From: Pedobacter xixiisoli
GTDB lineage: Bacteria > Bacteroidota > Bacteroidia > Sphingobacteriales > Sphingobacteriaceae
DNA: 64,000 nt
Reading direction: 5' to 3'
NCBI RefSeq assembly: GCF_900215335.1
Contig: NZ_OCMT01000003.1
Location: 248,001 to 312,000, forward strand
A program made the position numbers and the translations under genes. Every line of letters starts with the position of its first letter. The stretch's first letter is position 1. Shown here one piece after another: positions 24,083 through 33,697 of this stretch. Under the pieces are notes generated by a model. That model had not been told where the DNA came from and ran no database searches. It was given only the letters and a program-made list of their open reading frames with translations.

Positions 24083-24889
24083 CTACTTCTTTGTATATTT
24101 TTTAAAGAAATCAATAATGGGTTGGTTGGCATTTTTTGGGTATTCGTGACCACCACTATGAATGAACAACTCGAAATCATTTCCGTTTTTGCCTGTGTAG
24201 GCAGTGATGTTACTGTCTAATTTACTGCCTTCTTGCGTGCATCCATTGATGCGTAAAATCTTGTTGTAGGTGATTTTTTGCCAATTAGGTTTAACCAAAG
24301 GATCGGCTTCGCCCATTAGGTGAAAACCTGGCTTTGGCGTATTTAGCAGTGGTATTAATTTTCCTCCAGCGGTAGCAGTTGGCGCAAATGCTGCAAACTC
24401 ATTTGCTCTAGTAGTCCAAAGTAAATAGGTGAAACCTCCACCGTTAGAATGCCCTGTGGCATAGATGCGGCTATTGTTTATGTTGTAATCGGTACGAAGT
24501 GTTTTCAACATCGCATCAAAAAACTGTAAATCTCGGTTGTCGTTGGTTTGGTTGCTCATTACCCAGCCACTTTTTTTACCTTCTGGGTCGGTTAGTATAC
24601 CTACAGTATTTAATCCTTGCGGACAAATGAAAATTGCTTCTGGCCAAAGCTTTTCGAAACCTCTTGTGCGGAACATGTTAAGCATGGTGCCGCCATGACC
24701 ATGAAACGCAAAAATGATTGGTGTAGGTTTGGTTTTTGCCGATGCTGGGATATAGACCAATGCTTTTCGGATTTGACCTTTAATAGTCCATTCTAAGGTT
24801 TTAGGTAACTCTTGCGCTAGGGCAGTTCCTATGGAAATGAACATTAACAATGTCCAGATTTTTGCTTTTAAGGTGTGGTTCGGTTGCAT
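24083..24889 (-). CDS. Secreted alpha/beta-hydrolase esterase, PHB-depolymerase/feruloyl-esterase type (LpqC-like)
   Basis: 268 residues from the ATG at 24889, which begins directly before a Sec signal ('LLMFISIGTALAQ'); the frame stays open for 32 more codons upstream, but these lack a signal and are rejected. Catalytic triad: Ser 148 in 'GHSNGGG', Asp 196 in 'GEADPLV', His 248 in 'SGGHEY'. The 'FAFHGHGG' segment supplies the oxyanion hole. Family members hydrolyse polyhydroxyalkanoate, feruloyl or acetyl esters; the substrate here is open. Single gene, 61 bp downstream of the 2-hydroxyacid-dehydrogenase-divergent promoter region. Confidence 0.83.
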   Translation of the reverse strand: MQPNHTLKAKIWTLLMFISIGTALAQELPKTLEWTIKGQIRKALVYIPASAKTKPTPIIFAFHGHGGTMLNMFRTRGFEKLWPEAIFICPQGLNTVGILTDPEGKKSGWVMSNQTNDNRDLQFFDAMLKTLRTDYNINNSRIYATGHSNGGGFTYLLWTTRANEFAAFAPTATAGGKLIPLLNTPKPGFHLMGEADPLVKPNWQKITYNKILRINGCTQEGSKLDSNITAYTGKNGNDFELFIHSGGHEYPKNANQPIIDFFKKYTKK

Positions 24890-25022
24890 GTTTTCATAGA
24901 GTTCAGTTCTGTTGTAAGGTTTAATTGATAAAGTAAAAACTTTGATTGGATATGGAAAAGGGCTATTTCTTCTAAACAATACCAAATAAAAAGCGTTAAT
25001 TTTATAAGCATTTCAAAACAAT

Positions 25023-26000
25023 ATGGAGAAAGTTTTAATTACCCGTCGTATTAGCGATGATGCTTTGGCATTGATAAGAAATTCCGGCTACGAAACCACC
25101 GTTTATGCCGAGCTTAAAAATATCTCTCAAGATGAGTTGATTAAAATGTGCGAAGGTCATGTAGGTTTGTTGAGCGTGGGGCCAAATCAAATTGATGAAC
25201 ATTTTTTAGGTGCTTGTCCGCAGTTGAAAGGTATTGCTTTAATGAGTGTTGGTTATGATAAGGTCGATTTAGAAGCAGCGAATAAACATCGTATGCCTAT
25301 CAGTAATACTCCAGATGTGCTGAGTGAAGCAACGGCTGATACTGCCTTTTTGTTAATGCTGTCTGTTGCTCGAAACGCTTTTTATATGCATAAAAGTATT
25401 GAACGTGGCGAGTGGAATTTTTTCGACCCTATGCAAAATTTGGGACAAGAGCTATATGGTAAAACTTTAGGCGTGTTAGGCTTAGGGAGAATTGGTTTGG
25501 AGATGGCGAAGAAAGCTAAAGCAGCCTATGGAATGGATATCATTTATCACAATAGGAATAGAAACGAACAGGCGGAAAAAGAACTTGGCGCAAAATATTT
25601 ATCGTTCGATGAGCTTTTACAACAAAGCGATGTGCTAACTGTACATGTGAATTTAACTGAGGAAACCAAAGGTCTTTTTGATAAAAGTGCTTTCAGTAAA
25701 ATGAAACCGAATGCGATTTTTATCAATACTGCTCGAGGCGCAATACATAATGAAGAAGACCTGCTATTGGCTTTGCAGAATGGAACGATTTGGGGTGCAG
25801 GTTTAGATGTGACTAATCCCGAGCCGATGGATAGCAACAATCCACTGTTAAATATGGAAAATGTTTGTGTATTGCCACACATAGGCTCTGCTACAAAAGA
25901 GACTCGAGAAAAGATGGCCATGATGGCTGCCGAAAATATTGTGGCTGCTTTAAAGGGCGAACGAATGCCGCAAGTGATCAATCCAGAGGTTTATAAATAG
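25023..26000 (+). CDS. Glyoxylate/hydroxypyruvate reductase (D-2-hydroxyacid dehydrogenase family)
   Basis: 325 residues. NAD(P) site 'GLGRIGLEMAKKAKA' near 153-167. Catalytic Arg 238 ('NTARGAIH'), Glu 267 ('DVTNPEP') and His 286 ('LPHIGSATKETR') are all present. The 'DVTNPEPMDSNNPLL' and 'LPHIGSAT' segments resemble the GRHPR/GhrB branch more than D-lactate or phosphoglycerate dehydrogenases. It reduces glyoxylate and hydroxypyruvate to glycolate and D-glycerate in the cytoplasm. A TAATTTTA sequence 32 bp upstream is one base from a -7 promoter box. Single gene. Confidence 0.88.
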   Translation: MEKVLITRRISDDALALIRNSGYETTVYAELKNISQDELIKMCEGHVGLLSVGPNQIDEHFLGACPQLKGIALMSVGYDKVDLEAANKHRMPISNTPDVLSEATADTAFLLMLSVARNAFYMHKSIERGEWNFFDPMQNLGQELYGKTLGVLGLGRIGLEMAKKAKAAYGMDIIYHNRNRNEQAEKELGAKYLSFDELLQQSDVLTVHVNLTEETKGLFDKSAFSKMKPNAIFINTARGAIHNEEDLLLALQNGTIWGAGLDVTNPEPMDSNNPLLNMENVCVLPHIGSATKETREKMAMMAAENIVAALKGERMPQVINPEVYK

Positions 26001-26054
26001 CTTTAAACTCTCTCTAGGCATTTATTTGGAAGAAGAGTGGATGGGAACTTTATA

Positions 26055-26175
26055 AGTTACCCTCTCTGGCTTCGCCATCTCTCCTTAAAAGAGAGAGAAT
26101 TACAAAGTTGTTTAGACATTTCGCTACTTTCTTTCCCTAAAAGGGATAGATGCCCAAAGGGCAGAGAGAGTAACT
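26055..26175. repeat. 121-bp inverted-repeat element with internal hairpins
   Basis: The ends AGTTACCCTCTCTG (26055-26068) and CAGAGAGAGTAACT (26162-26175) are inverted with 13 of 14 matches. Inside are smaller hairpins, including a perfect TGCCC-AAA-GGGCA just before the right end and TCCC-TAAAA-GGGA. It lies in the gap between two plus-strand genes and codes for nothing; MITE-like. Confidence 0.65.
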
Positions 26176-26230
26176 GTTAGCATTTGTTAAAAATTAGAAA
26201 AGCTATCTATAAAAATTCTATTTTTATTTC

Positions 26231-27100
26231 ATGATAGTTTCTATTAGGAATGAGCATCTAGCCATCGACTTTTCTACAAAAGGGGCGGAGCTAAAAAGCA
26301 TTGTGGGCATAGATAGCTCCGTTAATTATATGTGGCGTGGCGATGCGCAGTTCTGGGGAAAGTTTAGTCCCGTGTTATTTCCAATTGTTGGTGCACTTAA
26401 AGAAAATACCTACGAATATCAGGGAGATAAATATAATTTGTCACGTCACGGATTTGCCCGCGACATGGAGTTTGCGTACGAATTGATTGGTACTACAGAA
26501 ATTGCCTTCAAACTTAGGCATACCGAAGAAACACTGAAAAATTATCCTTTCGAGTTTGAGTTGACATTGCGTTACCGTCTTAGCGGAGCAAGCTTGCAAT
26601 GTACTTATCAGGTGGTTAATCCTAGCGATAAAACAATGCTTTTTTCTATCGGCGGGCATCCCGCATTTGCGGCGCCATTAAATAGTGAAGGCACTTACAC
26701 TGATTATTATTTGCAATTTAATAACGATGATGAGGTAACTTTTCATCACATCGAAGATAATTTGATTGCTGATGAAACTACAACCATCCAATTAAAAGAT
26801 AAAGTACTGCCGCTAACACATGAGCTTTTTTATGGAGATGCTTTAGTGTTTAAGAACTTGAAAAGTAATCATATCCGTTTATTGAATACCAAGAATTATA
26901 ACGGATTGAATTTTCATTTCGAAGGTTTCCCTTACTTTGGGATTTGGGCTGCCATAGATGCAGATTTTGTTTGCTTAGAACCTTGGTGCGGTGTTGCCGA
27001 CGGCGTAAATCACAATCAGCAATTAGAAGATAAGGAAGGGATAGAAAAACTAGCGGCTGGCGAAACTTGGGAAAGAAGCTGGGAGGTTTGTTGTTTTTAG
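26231..27100 (+). CDS. Aldose 1-epimerase-like protein (LacX branch, galactose mutarotase fold)
   Basis: 289 residues, no signal peptide. The galactose-mutarotase-like motifs are in order: 'KFSPVLFPIVGAL', 'SRHGFARDMEF' with the first catalytic His, 'SIGGHPAFAAP' with the second His, and 'GIWAAIDADFVCLEPWCG' with the catalytic Glu late in the chain. The LacX subgroup interconverts anomers of an unidentified sugar or sugar phosphate. Single gene; the preceding 230 bp contain the 121-bp inverted-repeat element. Confidence 0.82.
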   Translation: MIVSIRNEHLAIDFSTKGAELKSIVGIDSSVNYMWRGDAQFWGKFSPVLFPIVGALKENTYEYQGDKYNLSRHGFARDMEFAYELIGTTEIAFKLRHTEETLKNYPFEFELTLRYRLSGASLQCTYQVVNPSDKTMLFSIGGHPAFAAPLNSEGTYTDYYLQFNNDDEVTFHHIEDNLIADETTTIQLKDKVLPLTHELFYGDALVFKNLKSNHIRLLNTKNYNGLNFHFEGFPYFGIWAAIDADFVCLEPWCGVADGVNHNQQLEDKEGIEKLAAGETWERSWEVCCF

Positions 27101-27106
27101 TGTTCT

Positions 27107-27189
27107 CGTCATGCTGAATTTATTTCAGCATCAGTTTTACAGGCTCTGACCAAGAAGTAGCTGCGAAGCAAAACAAGTTTAGGATGACG
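27107..27189. repeat. 83-bp inverted-repeat element, GTCATSCTGA family (copy 2)
   Basis: The ends CGTCATGCTGAA (27107-27118) and TTTAGGATGACG (27178-27189) are inverted with 10 of 12 matches. The left end also forms a perfect 7-bp hairpin, TGCTGAA with TTCAGCA. Related to the element at 8464-8550. Confidence 0.6.
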
Positions 27190-27218
27190 ACAGATTTATT
27201 TACTTTCAATTTTACCCA

Positions 27219-29576
27219 TTGACTACAAGAAGAAACTTTCTTAAACAAGCTAGCCTTTTGTCGGGAGCTGCTGCATTGCCTAGCGTTTTGCCAGAGGCGA
27301 TTCAAAGAGCATTAGCGATTAACCCAAATCTTGGAACTACGTTTTACGATGCAGAACATGTAGTCTTTTTGATGCAGGAAAATCGTTCGTTTGACCATAT
27401 GTTTGGGACTTTGAAAGGAGTTCGTGGTTTTAACGACCCGCATCCACATATTTTGCCTAATAAAGATAAGGTTTGGTTGCAGCGAGATGCCAAAGGAAAT
27501 GCTTATACGCCTTTCCACATCGACCTTAATAAAACTAAAGTGACTTGGCAGGGAGGTTTGGCGCATTCTTGGCCCGACCAAATTGCTGCTCGCAACGAGG
27601 GAAAATATGATAAATGGGTTCCGGTAAAATCAGTAATGTCTTTGGCGTATTACAAGCGAGCAGATTTACCATTTTATTACGCATTGGCGGATGCTTTTAC
27701 CGTTTGTGACCACCATTTCTGTTCGTCGTTAACAGGTACTACGCCTAACCGATTATTCTATTGGACAGGTAATGTTCGTCCAAATCCAAACGATAAATCT
27801 TTACGGCCTGTGGTAAGTAATTATCAAGCAGAATCGCATACCAATAAATTTGTGGATTGGCCAACTTTTCCAGAATTGTTAGAAGATAACGGTGTGGATT
27901 GGCGGGTTTACCAGAATGAAATCTGGACAGCTAAATTACCTTCAGAAACTGACGATTGGTTAGGGAATTATGGTGATAATGCATTGGAGTACGTCAAAAG
28001 GCATCAAGTGAAATTATCGGCTTATTTTAGAAAGAATGGCGACAAAACGGTTACGCCAAACTTATCTGCCGAAGAAGTTTTAAAGAAATACAATGCTTTA
28101 AGTAATCGTGAAAAGAATTTAATTGATAAAGCTTTTACGACTAATATCAATGCCGCAGATTATTTGGAATTGAAGTCCATTCCCGTTTCTATAGTTGATG
28201 ACGGAACTGTTGATGTTGTTAAAGTGCCAAAGGGCGATATTTTTTATCAGTTTAGGAAAGATGTAAACGAAGGAAAGCTGCCTACAGTTTCTTGGCTGGT
28301 GGCGCCTCAACGGTTTTCAGACCATACCAGTTCGCCTTTGTATGGCACTTGGTATGTTTCGGAAGCTTTAAATATTTTAACTAAAAATCCGGAGGTTTGG
28401 AAGAAGACGATTTTCATTGTTAATTACGATGAGAACGACGGTTATTACGACCACATGCCTCCGTTTGTAGCTCCAAAACCAAATACAGCTGCTCGTGGCA
28501 AGGTTTCGGAAGGTATTGATACTGCCTCGGATTATGAATCGGATGAAGGTAGTCCGATAGGTTTGGGCTATCGTGTACCGATGATTGTAGCTTCGCCTTG
28601 GAGTAGAGGTGGTTATGTAAATTCACAAATATTTGACCACGCCAGTACCTTGATGTTCTTGGAGAAATTTCTGCATCGCAAAACTGGCAAACAACTCAAA
28701 AGTGGGCAAATCAGTACTTGGCGTAGGACAGTTTGTGGTGATATGACTTCGATATTCAGACCTTATCACGGAGAGAAATTGCATCAACCAAATCCGCTGG
28801 TACGAGATAAGGTTATTAACCATATCCAGCAGGTAAAAGGAAAGCCTAAACAGGAGAAACCACATGCGCTTAAAGAGCAAGATATCGTGAAGATCAACAG
28901 GTATCATGCGTTCGAGGGGAGTTCGTCAGCCTTGATGGCAAAACAGGAAAAAGGAACGAAACCTGCTTGCGCATTGCCGTATCATTTAATGGTTGATGCA
29001 CGCTTAAACGAAGCAAAAACTAGTGTGGTGCTTGATTTTGTGACGGATACCAAAAGCGTTGGTGCTCCTTTTAATGTTTCGGCGGCAAATACTTACAGCG
29101 GCGAGCAAGGTAGGAATTGGTACATTGCTGTAAAAGCTAACGATCGTTTACAGGATAACTGGGAGATTAAAGCTTTTACAGAAGGGAAATATGACTTGAC
29201 GGTACATGGTCCAAACGGATTTTACCGTAGGTTTTCGGGTAGCAAAGCCGACCCAGATTTGTTGGTTAATTGCTTATTCGAACAACAGGGAGTCTTAAAA
29301 AAGAATTCTGGTAATTTGCAGCTCCTATTGGAGAATAAGGGGGATCAACCGCTGGTAGTTAATATTGAAGATGATGTTTACAAAGTGAACCATAAAACTA
29401 TTAAGTTGACTGCCGGAACGAAGAAAATTATTACGCTAAATCTGAAAAAATATCACCATTGGTATAATTTTCTGTTGACGGTAAATGGATTTGAAACTTA
29501 CAGAAAACACTACGCAGGTCACGTAGAAACAGATAAAGAAAGTATAACTGATCCGTATATGGGAGGAGTTTTATAG
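27219..29576 (+). CDS. Phosphocholine-specific phospholipase C, Tat-exported
   Basis: 785 residues. The N-terminus 'TTRRNFLKQASLLSG' is a twin-arginine signal, so export is by Tat. The phosphoesterase core starts with 'VVFLMQENRSFDHMFG' near 46-61, then 'HHFCSSLTGTTPNR' and 'IVNYDENDGYYDHMPP' with acidic/His metal ligands, as in TIGR03396 PLCs. Two C-terminal beta domains (about 620-770, 'GPNGFYRRFSG') are usual for the family. The start is a TTG at 27219; no in-frame ATG precedes the RR motif. It cleaves phosphatidylcholine or sphingomyelin to release phosphocholine, probably for phosphate or choline scavenging. Confidence 0.9.
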   Translation: MTTRRNFLKQASLLSGAAALPSVLPEAIQRALAINPNLGTTFYDAEHVVFLMQENRSFDHMFGTLKGVRGFNDPHPHILPNKDKVWLQRDAKGNAYTPFHIDLNKTKVTWQGGLAHSWPDQIAARNEGKYDKWVPVKSVMSLAYYKRADLPFYYALADAFTVCDHHFCSSLTGTTPNRLFYWTGNVRPNPNDKSLRPVVSNYQAESHTNKFVDWPTFPELLEDNGVDWRVYQNEIWTAKLPSETDDWLGNYGDNALEYVKRHQVKLSAYFRKNGDKTVTPNLSAEEVLKKYNALSNREKNLIDKAFTTNINAADYLELKSIPVSIVDDGTVDVVKVPKGDIFYQFRKDVNEGKLPTVSWLVAPQRFSDHTSSPLYGTWYVSEALNILTKNPEVWKKTIFIVNYDENDGYYDHMPPFVAPKPNTAARGKVSEGIDTASDYESDEGSPIGLGYRVPMIVASPWSRGGYVNSQIFDHASTLMFLEKFLHRKTGKQLKSGQISTWRRTVCGDMTSIFRPYHGEKLHQPNPLVRDKVINHIQQVKGKPKQEKPHALKEQDIVKINRYHAFEGSSSALMAKQEKGTKPACALPYHLMVDARLNEAKTSVVLDFVTDTKSVGAPFNVSAANTYSGEQGRNWYIAVKANDRLQDNWEIKAFTEGKYDLTVHGPNGFYRRFSGSKADPDLLVNCLFEQQGVLKKNSGNLQLLLENKGDQPLVVNIEDDVYKVNHKTIKLTAGTKKIITLNLKKYHHWYNFLLTVNGFETYRKHYAGHVETDKESITDPYMGGVL

Positions 29577-29979
29577 CATTTATTTCATTTTTACAATTAA
29601 ATAAGTAGTTGGCTATGCTAAATTTTTTGTTTTATTCCCGTGTGGGGTAATGGCTGATGTTTTTGACAGGTATAAATTCTTTTTAAATGTATAAATACCT
29701 CTTTTTGAGTATTTTCTTCTTCTTTATGCAAACTTTCCGTATTTTTAATTACTCCACTCTTAGTTGCATTTAAGTTTAAATAGATTAATTGCCGGTTACG
29801 CTCGTTTATTTTGTTGACGCTTCTCTTATCTCTATTCTAACCAAGGTGCTACTCTTTATTGATGCATTTACATTTAGTGATTTTTTTCGCTCAAAATCCC
29901 TATTGTAATTTTTTTAACGCTATTCTCTCCATCCACGTTTACTAAATGTAAGTGCCGTACACTTTTAAATAAAAATGTT
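29577..29979. other. 403-bp AT-rich intergenic region before the T9SS protein cluster
   Basis: No gene, repeat or clear terminator is visible. No exact TAnnTTTG is present; TATTTTG at about 29805 is one base short. The region probably holds the promoter and a long leader of the first T9SS gene. Confidence 0.5.
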
Positions 29980-32900
29980 ATGGCCGTTTCTTTAATGTTT
30001 AAGCGAGGATTTTTTGTCCTTTTTTTCTTTCTAATTTCTTTGAGCTCTTATGGGCAGAATATTACTAATTACGTTTTTGCCGCTAATGGAGGAACGTATG
30101 CTGATATTAGCGGAACTCAAGTTTTTGCCGGAGGTGCTGATGATGTTGTGTCTTCTAGTATTTCAATTGGTTTTGATTTTTGGTATATGGGACAACGATA
30201 TACTAATGTTAGGATAAGTACAAATGGTTGGATATCTTTAAGTAACACTGCTGATAGTGCGCCAGATAATAATCTGAGTTCTGGAGGTGTTAGGCCTATA
30301 TTGGCTCCGCTATGGGATGATTTGGCTGTTTTTCCTGGTGCTTTAGGTACAGGGTTGGGGGCTGGAAATATCTCTCATAATATTTCGGTTGTAATGGGTG
30401 TTAAGGTTTTTACGGTGCAATGGAATTTAATGAGGTGGGATCGAAGTTCAGCACTTATAGATTTTCTAGGAGTTGTTACGCCAACATCAGTAATTTCTTT
30501 TCAAGCTAAATTGTATGAAAATGGAAATGTTCAGTTTATGTATAGACAGCAGGGGGGGAATGTTAGTGCAGCTGCTTCGGCATCAGTAGGTATTACCGGA
30601 ACCTCAGGTGTTTTCTTGTCGTTGAATGGTACAGGTACTAATCCTGCGGCTGACCACCTAGTTGAGGTTAGTAATATTTCTACTAAGCCTGCTAGTGGAC
30701 AAACTTATACTTTTAATCCAACGGAATTAAGTGCCCCTACTTCTCTAACTTTTACTCGTGTGGGTTCGACTGGAATGCGATTAAATTGGTCGGATAGCTT
30801 TGCCGATGAAGCTGGTTTTGTGATTTATAGGTCTGTAGATGGTGGAAATACATACACTCATTTAGCAACTACTTCGCCCAATGCTACTTTTTATGATGAC
30901 GCTGGTTTAACAAATGCAACTACTTATTATTATAGACTCTATACATTGCGTGAGAATTTGAGTGTTGGCTATGTTTCAGGAAATCAGTTGACTGGCTGCC
31001 AAAGTTTTGTTGTAGGCGCTAGCCCCAATCTAAGTGGTGCGGGTAATAATGGCCCAGTTTGCGCTGCGGCTTCTCTAATATTAAGCGCAAATTTCATTGA
31101 TGGAGCTTCTTATTCATGGTCGGGTCCAAATGGTTTTACTTCTACGCAGCAAAATCCGGTAATAAGTTATTCGGATAATGCTAAGGGAGTATATACAGTT
31201 ACTATCAGTAGGAATGGCTGCAGTGCGGTTCTTACCACAACGGTTACAAGTACTGGTGTAGGCCGATGGACGGGAAATGTAAGCGCAGACTGGTCTAACC
31301 CAAATAATTGGTGTAATGGCGTGCTCCCAACTAATGCTGTTAATGTCTCGATACCAACGTTGGAGGTTTATAATAATCCAACTTTAACTAGTAGCGGTTC
31401 GGCGAACAATCTAGATATCGCCTCTGGTCGTACGTTAACCGTAAGTGGTGCCGGTAATTTACAGGTAGCTGGGGCAATCAGCAGTGCAGGTACTATTGCA
31501 ACAAGTTCTGGAAAAGTTACTTTTAACGGCGCTTCTGCTCAAACCATACCATCAAATGTTTTTTCTACCAATGCGATAATGGATTTGGAACTCAATAATG
31601 TTGCTGGTGTAACGCTGAACGGAGCTTTACGATTGACAGGTGTATTAACGGTGACTGCTGGCGCTTTTAACACAGGTAATTTCTTGACCTTAGCTTCTAG
31701 CCAAGCAAGTACTGCTCAGGTGGCATCAATTCCATCTGCGGCAAAAATAGAAGGAAGAGTAACGGTAGAACGCTACGTTCAGGGAGGAACAGTTAATCCG
31801 TATCGTACTTATCGAATGTTGTCTTCTCCAGTTTATGATAACACCACCACTTTTGTAAATACAGATGTAGAAGGAAATAGAAGTGCAAAGTTTGCGCAAT
31901 TGATAGATGATATTATCGTCTCTGGTTCTGGTGGTGCGGCTAATGGTTTCGATCCTACGCACAATAATAATTCGAGTTCTTGGTATTATGATTCGGGCTA
32001 TATGCGGGTTACAAATATAAATACAACAGTAAATGCGGGTAGGGGGATGTACATGCTTTATAGGGGTAATAGAAACAATATCGCTTTAAAAACCTATCCG
32101 CCTTATCCAGATGCGGAAACTGTTGTAATGGATTTTGAAGGAGTACTGAACCAGCAAGATGTAAGTGCTACGTTAACCTATAGTGCGGCGAATAATTTTA
32201 ATCTTTTGGGTAATCCCTATGCGGCAACTATAGATTGGAGCTCTAGTAACTGGGGTGCCGACAAAGGAACGGCAAGCAATGCCATTTGGATATGGAATCC
32301 TGTGGCTAGGGGTTATGCTACCTATATTAACGACGTGAGTACTATGGGCGGTACCAGGTATATTTCCTCTGGACAGGCATTTTTTGTTCAGACTTCTGCC
32401 GCTGGTACCTTAAAATTTAAAGAAAATGTCAAGGCAGTAACTCAACAGCCTACCATATTGTCAATGTCGGTGCCTAACAGATCCCAAGAGTCGGTACCGA
32501 CACAATTAGCTACTCCAAAAAACTTAGTGCGAATTAACATGAAACCAGTTAATTCATATGGAGAAGATGAAACTGTAATTGTTTTCGACCAAAATAGCAG
32601 TGTTAGTTACACAGAAGAAGATGCCTCACATTTTGATGGAGAAGTGGTCAATATTTCCACCTTGGCAGATGCGCAAAAACTGGCTATCAATTTTTTGCCG
32701 CTTAGCACTAATGCGATGGAAATTGGCTTAAATGTCTCAGCTGCTGCATCCGGTAATTACGTTATGCAATTCAATTTGGATGAATATCATCAAGGTTATT
32801 TGTTGAAGTTGAAAGATAATTATTTGCAGAAAACCACTCCAATTACGCTTGGGGGTGCTCATCATTTTAGTATTGATATTACTAATGCGCAAACTTTAGG

Positions 32901-33489
32901 TGCTGGTAGGTTCAGTTTGTTGGTAGAGCCGCCAACTGTATTGCCAGTTGGTTTGCTGAGTTTCACTTGGAAAAAACAGAATGAAGGGGTGATGTTGAAT
33001 TGGCTTATCGCTAACAATTCTAGTGCAAAAGTATTTAAGTTGTACCGTGCTGGAGATGACGGTAAGTATGTTTTGCTGGGAGATATTTTGGCGAAAGAAG
33101 TGGGTGCTTATTCCTTTTTGGATGCGGTTCCTTTGATGGGGCGAAACTACTATAAATTGGTGCAGATAGATGGAAACGGTAACGAAACACCTACGGAGCC
33201 TGTGGTAGTCAATTTTGTGCTTGGCGAAAATAATGTAGCTACTGCATTCCCAAATCCGATGAAGGATAAGCTTACTGTGCAGGTAAATAATTTGAAGGAC
33301 GACAAATACCAACTCGTATTGTATAATGTAACAGGGCAGAAATTGATAAGTCAGCAAGTATCCAAATCGGACTTGAATAGAGGTTACGAGTTAGATGTTT
33401 TAGTTTTAACGCCGGGGTTTTATTTCATTAAAGTGTCAGAATTTTCGTCTAACAGTTTTGTTGCACTCCTAAAAGTTGTAAAACATTGA
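29980..33489 (+). CDS. T9SS-exported modular surface protein 1 (nidogen-like/FN3/Ig-like N-terminus, shared C-terminal cassette)
   Basis: 1,169 residues with a Sec signal ('FFFLISLSSYGQ'; Met 6 is an alternative start). Residues ~30-240 look nidogen-like ('ISTNGWISLSN', 'APLWDDLAVFPG'). A fibronectin-III domain follows ('YRSVDGGNTYTHLA', ~250-330), then an Ig/PKD-like unit ('YSWSGPNGFTSTQQNP') and a 'WTGNVSADWSNPNNW' beta-helix-like segment. From ~593 to the end is the cassette shared with the next two genes, opening with 'VTVERYVQGG' and containing 'FNLLGNPYAATIDW'. A type A sorting domain starts near 1089 ('AFPNPMKDKLTVQV'). It is presumably displayed on or released from the outer membrane. 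Adhesin or surface scaffold is inferred. Confidence 0.82.
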   Translation: MAVSLMFKRGFFVLFFFLISLSSYGQNITNYVFAANGGTYADISGTQVFAGGADDVVSSSISIGFDFWYMGQRYTNVRISTNGWISLSNTADSAPDNNLSSGGVRPILAPLWDDLAVFPGALGTGLGAGNISHNISVVMGVKVFTVQWNLMRWDRSSALIDFLGVVTPTSVISFQAKLYENGNVQFMYRQQGGNVSAAASASVGITGTSGVFLSLNGTGTNPAADHLVEVSNISTKPASGQTYTFNPTELSAPTSLTFTRVGSTGMRLNWSDSFADEAGFVIYRSVDGGNTYTHLATTSPNATFYDDAGLTNATTYYYRLYTLRENLSVGYVSGNQLTGCQSFVVGASPNLSGAGNNGPVCAAASLILSANFIDGASYSWSGPNGFTSTQQNPVISYSDNAKGVYTVTISRNGCSAVLTTTVTSTGVGRWTGNVSADWSNPNNWCNGVLPTNAVNVSIPTLEVYNNPTLTSSGSANNLDIASGRTLTVSGAGNLQVAGAISSAGTIATSSGKVTFNGASAQTIPSNVFSTNAIMDLELNNVAGVTLNGALRLTGVLTVTAGAFNTGNFLTLASSQASTAQVASIPSAAKIEGRVTVERYVQGGTVNPYRTYRMLSSPVYDNTTTFVNTDVEGNRSAKFAQLIDDIIVSGSGGAANGFDPTHNNNSSSWYYDSGYMRVTNINTTVNAGRGMYMLYRGNRNNIALKTYPPYPDAETVVMDFEGVLNQQDVSATLTYSAANNFNLLGNPYAATIDWSSSNWGADKGTASNAIWIWNPVARGYATYINDVSTMGGTRYISSGQAFFVQTSAAGTLKFKENVKAVTQQPTILSMSVPNRSQESVPTQLATPKNLVRINMKPVNSYGEDETVIVFDQNSSVSYTEEDASHFDGEVVNISTLADAQKLAINFLPLSTNAMEIGLNVSAAASGNYVMQFNLDEYHQGYLLKLKDNYLQKTTPITLGGAHHFSIDITNAQTLGAGRFSLLVEPPTVLPVGLLSFTWKKQNEGVMLNWLIANNSSAKVFKLYRAGDDGKYVLLGDILAKEVGAYSFLDAVPLMGRNYYKLVQIDGNGNETPTEPVVVNFVLGENNVATAFPNPMKDKLTVQVNNLKDDKYQLVLYNVTGQKLISQQVSKSDLNRGYELDVLVLTPGFYFIKVSEFSSNSFVALLKVVKH

Positions 33490-33550
33490 AATTGAGCTTC
33501 AATAAGGCTTTTGTGATTGTTGTCACTACTATTGTGAAATAGTATTTAGG

Positions 33551-33604
33551 GTGTTTTTGGGTATATTATTTCTCTATTTGGGAAATTTTATCTCTGCAAT
33601 TTTG
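33551..33604 (+). promoter_or_regulatory. Upstream motif pair shared with the giant surface-protein gene at 59538
   Basis: GTGTTTTTGGG (33551-33561) and TCTCTGCAATTTTG (33591-33604) occur here and at 59330-59373, with spacings differing by ten bases. The 3' end of the second block, CAATTTTG, is one base from a -7 promoter box. It lies 93 bp before the next start codon. Confidence 0.45.
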
Positions 33605-33697
33605 GTGCGTTAATCTATTAATGTTTACAATAAAATGTTGTAATGCAGATTAGCATCTGTTTTCTTCTAGTGGCGTGTGTTTTGAACCCTCAAACGC

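Noticed and set aside
24890..24985. 32-codon N-terminal extension of the esterase
   Set aside because: The Sec signal starts just after the ATG at 24889; a longer N-terminus would bury it.
32896..33357. Minus-strand frame of 153 codons within surface protein 1
   Set aside because: Antisense shadow of the conserved C-terminal cassette; composition unlike a real protein.
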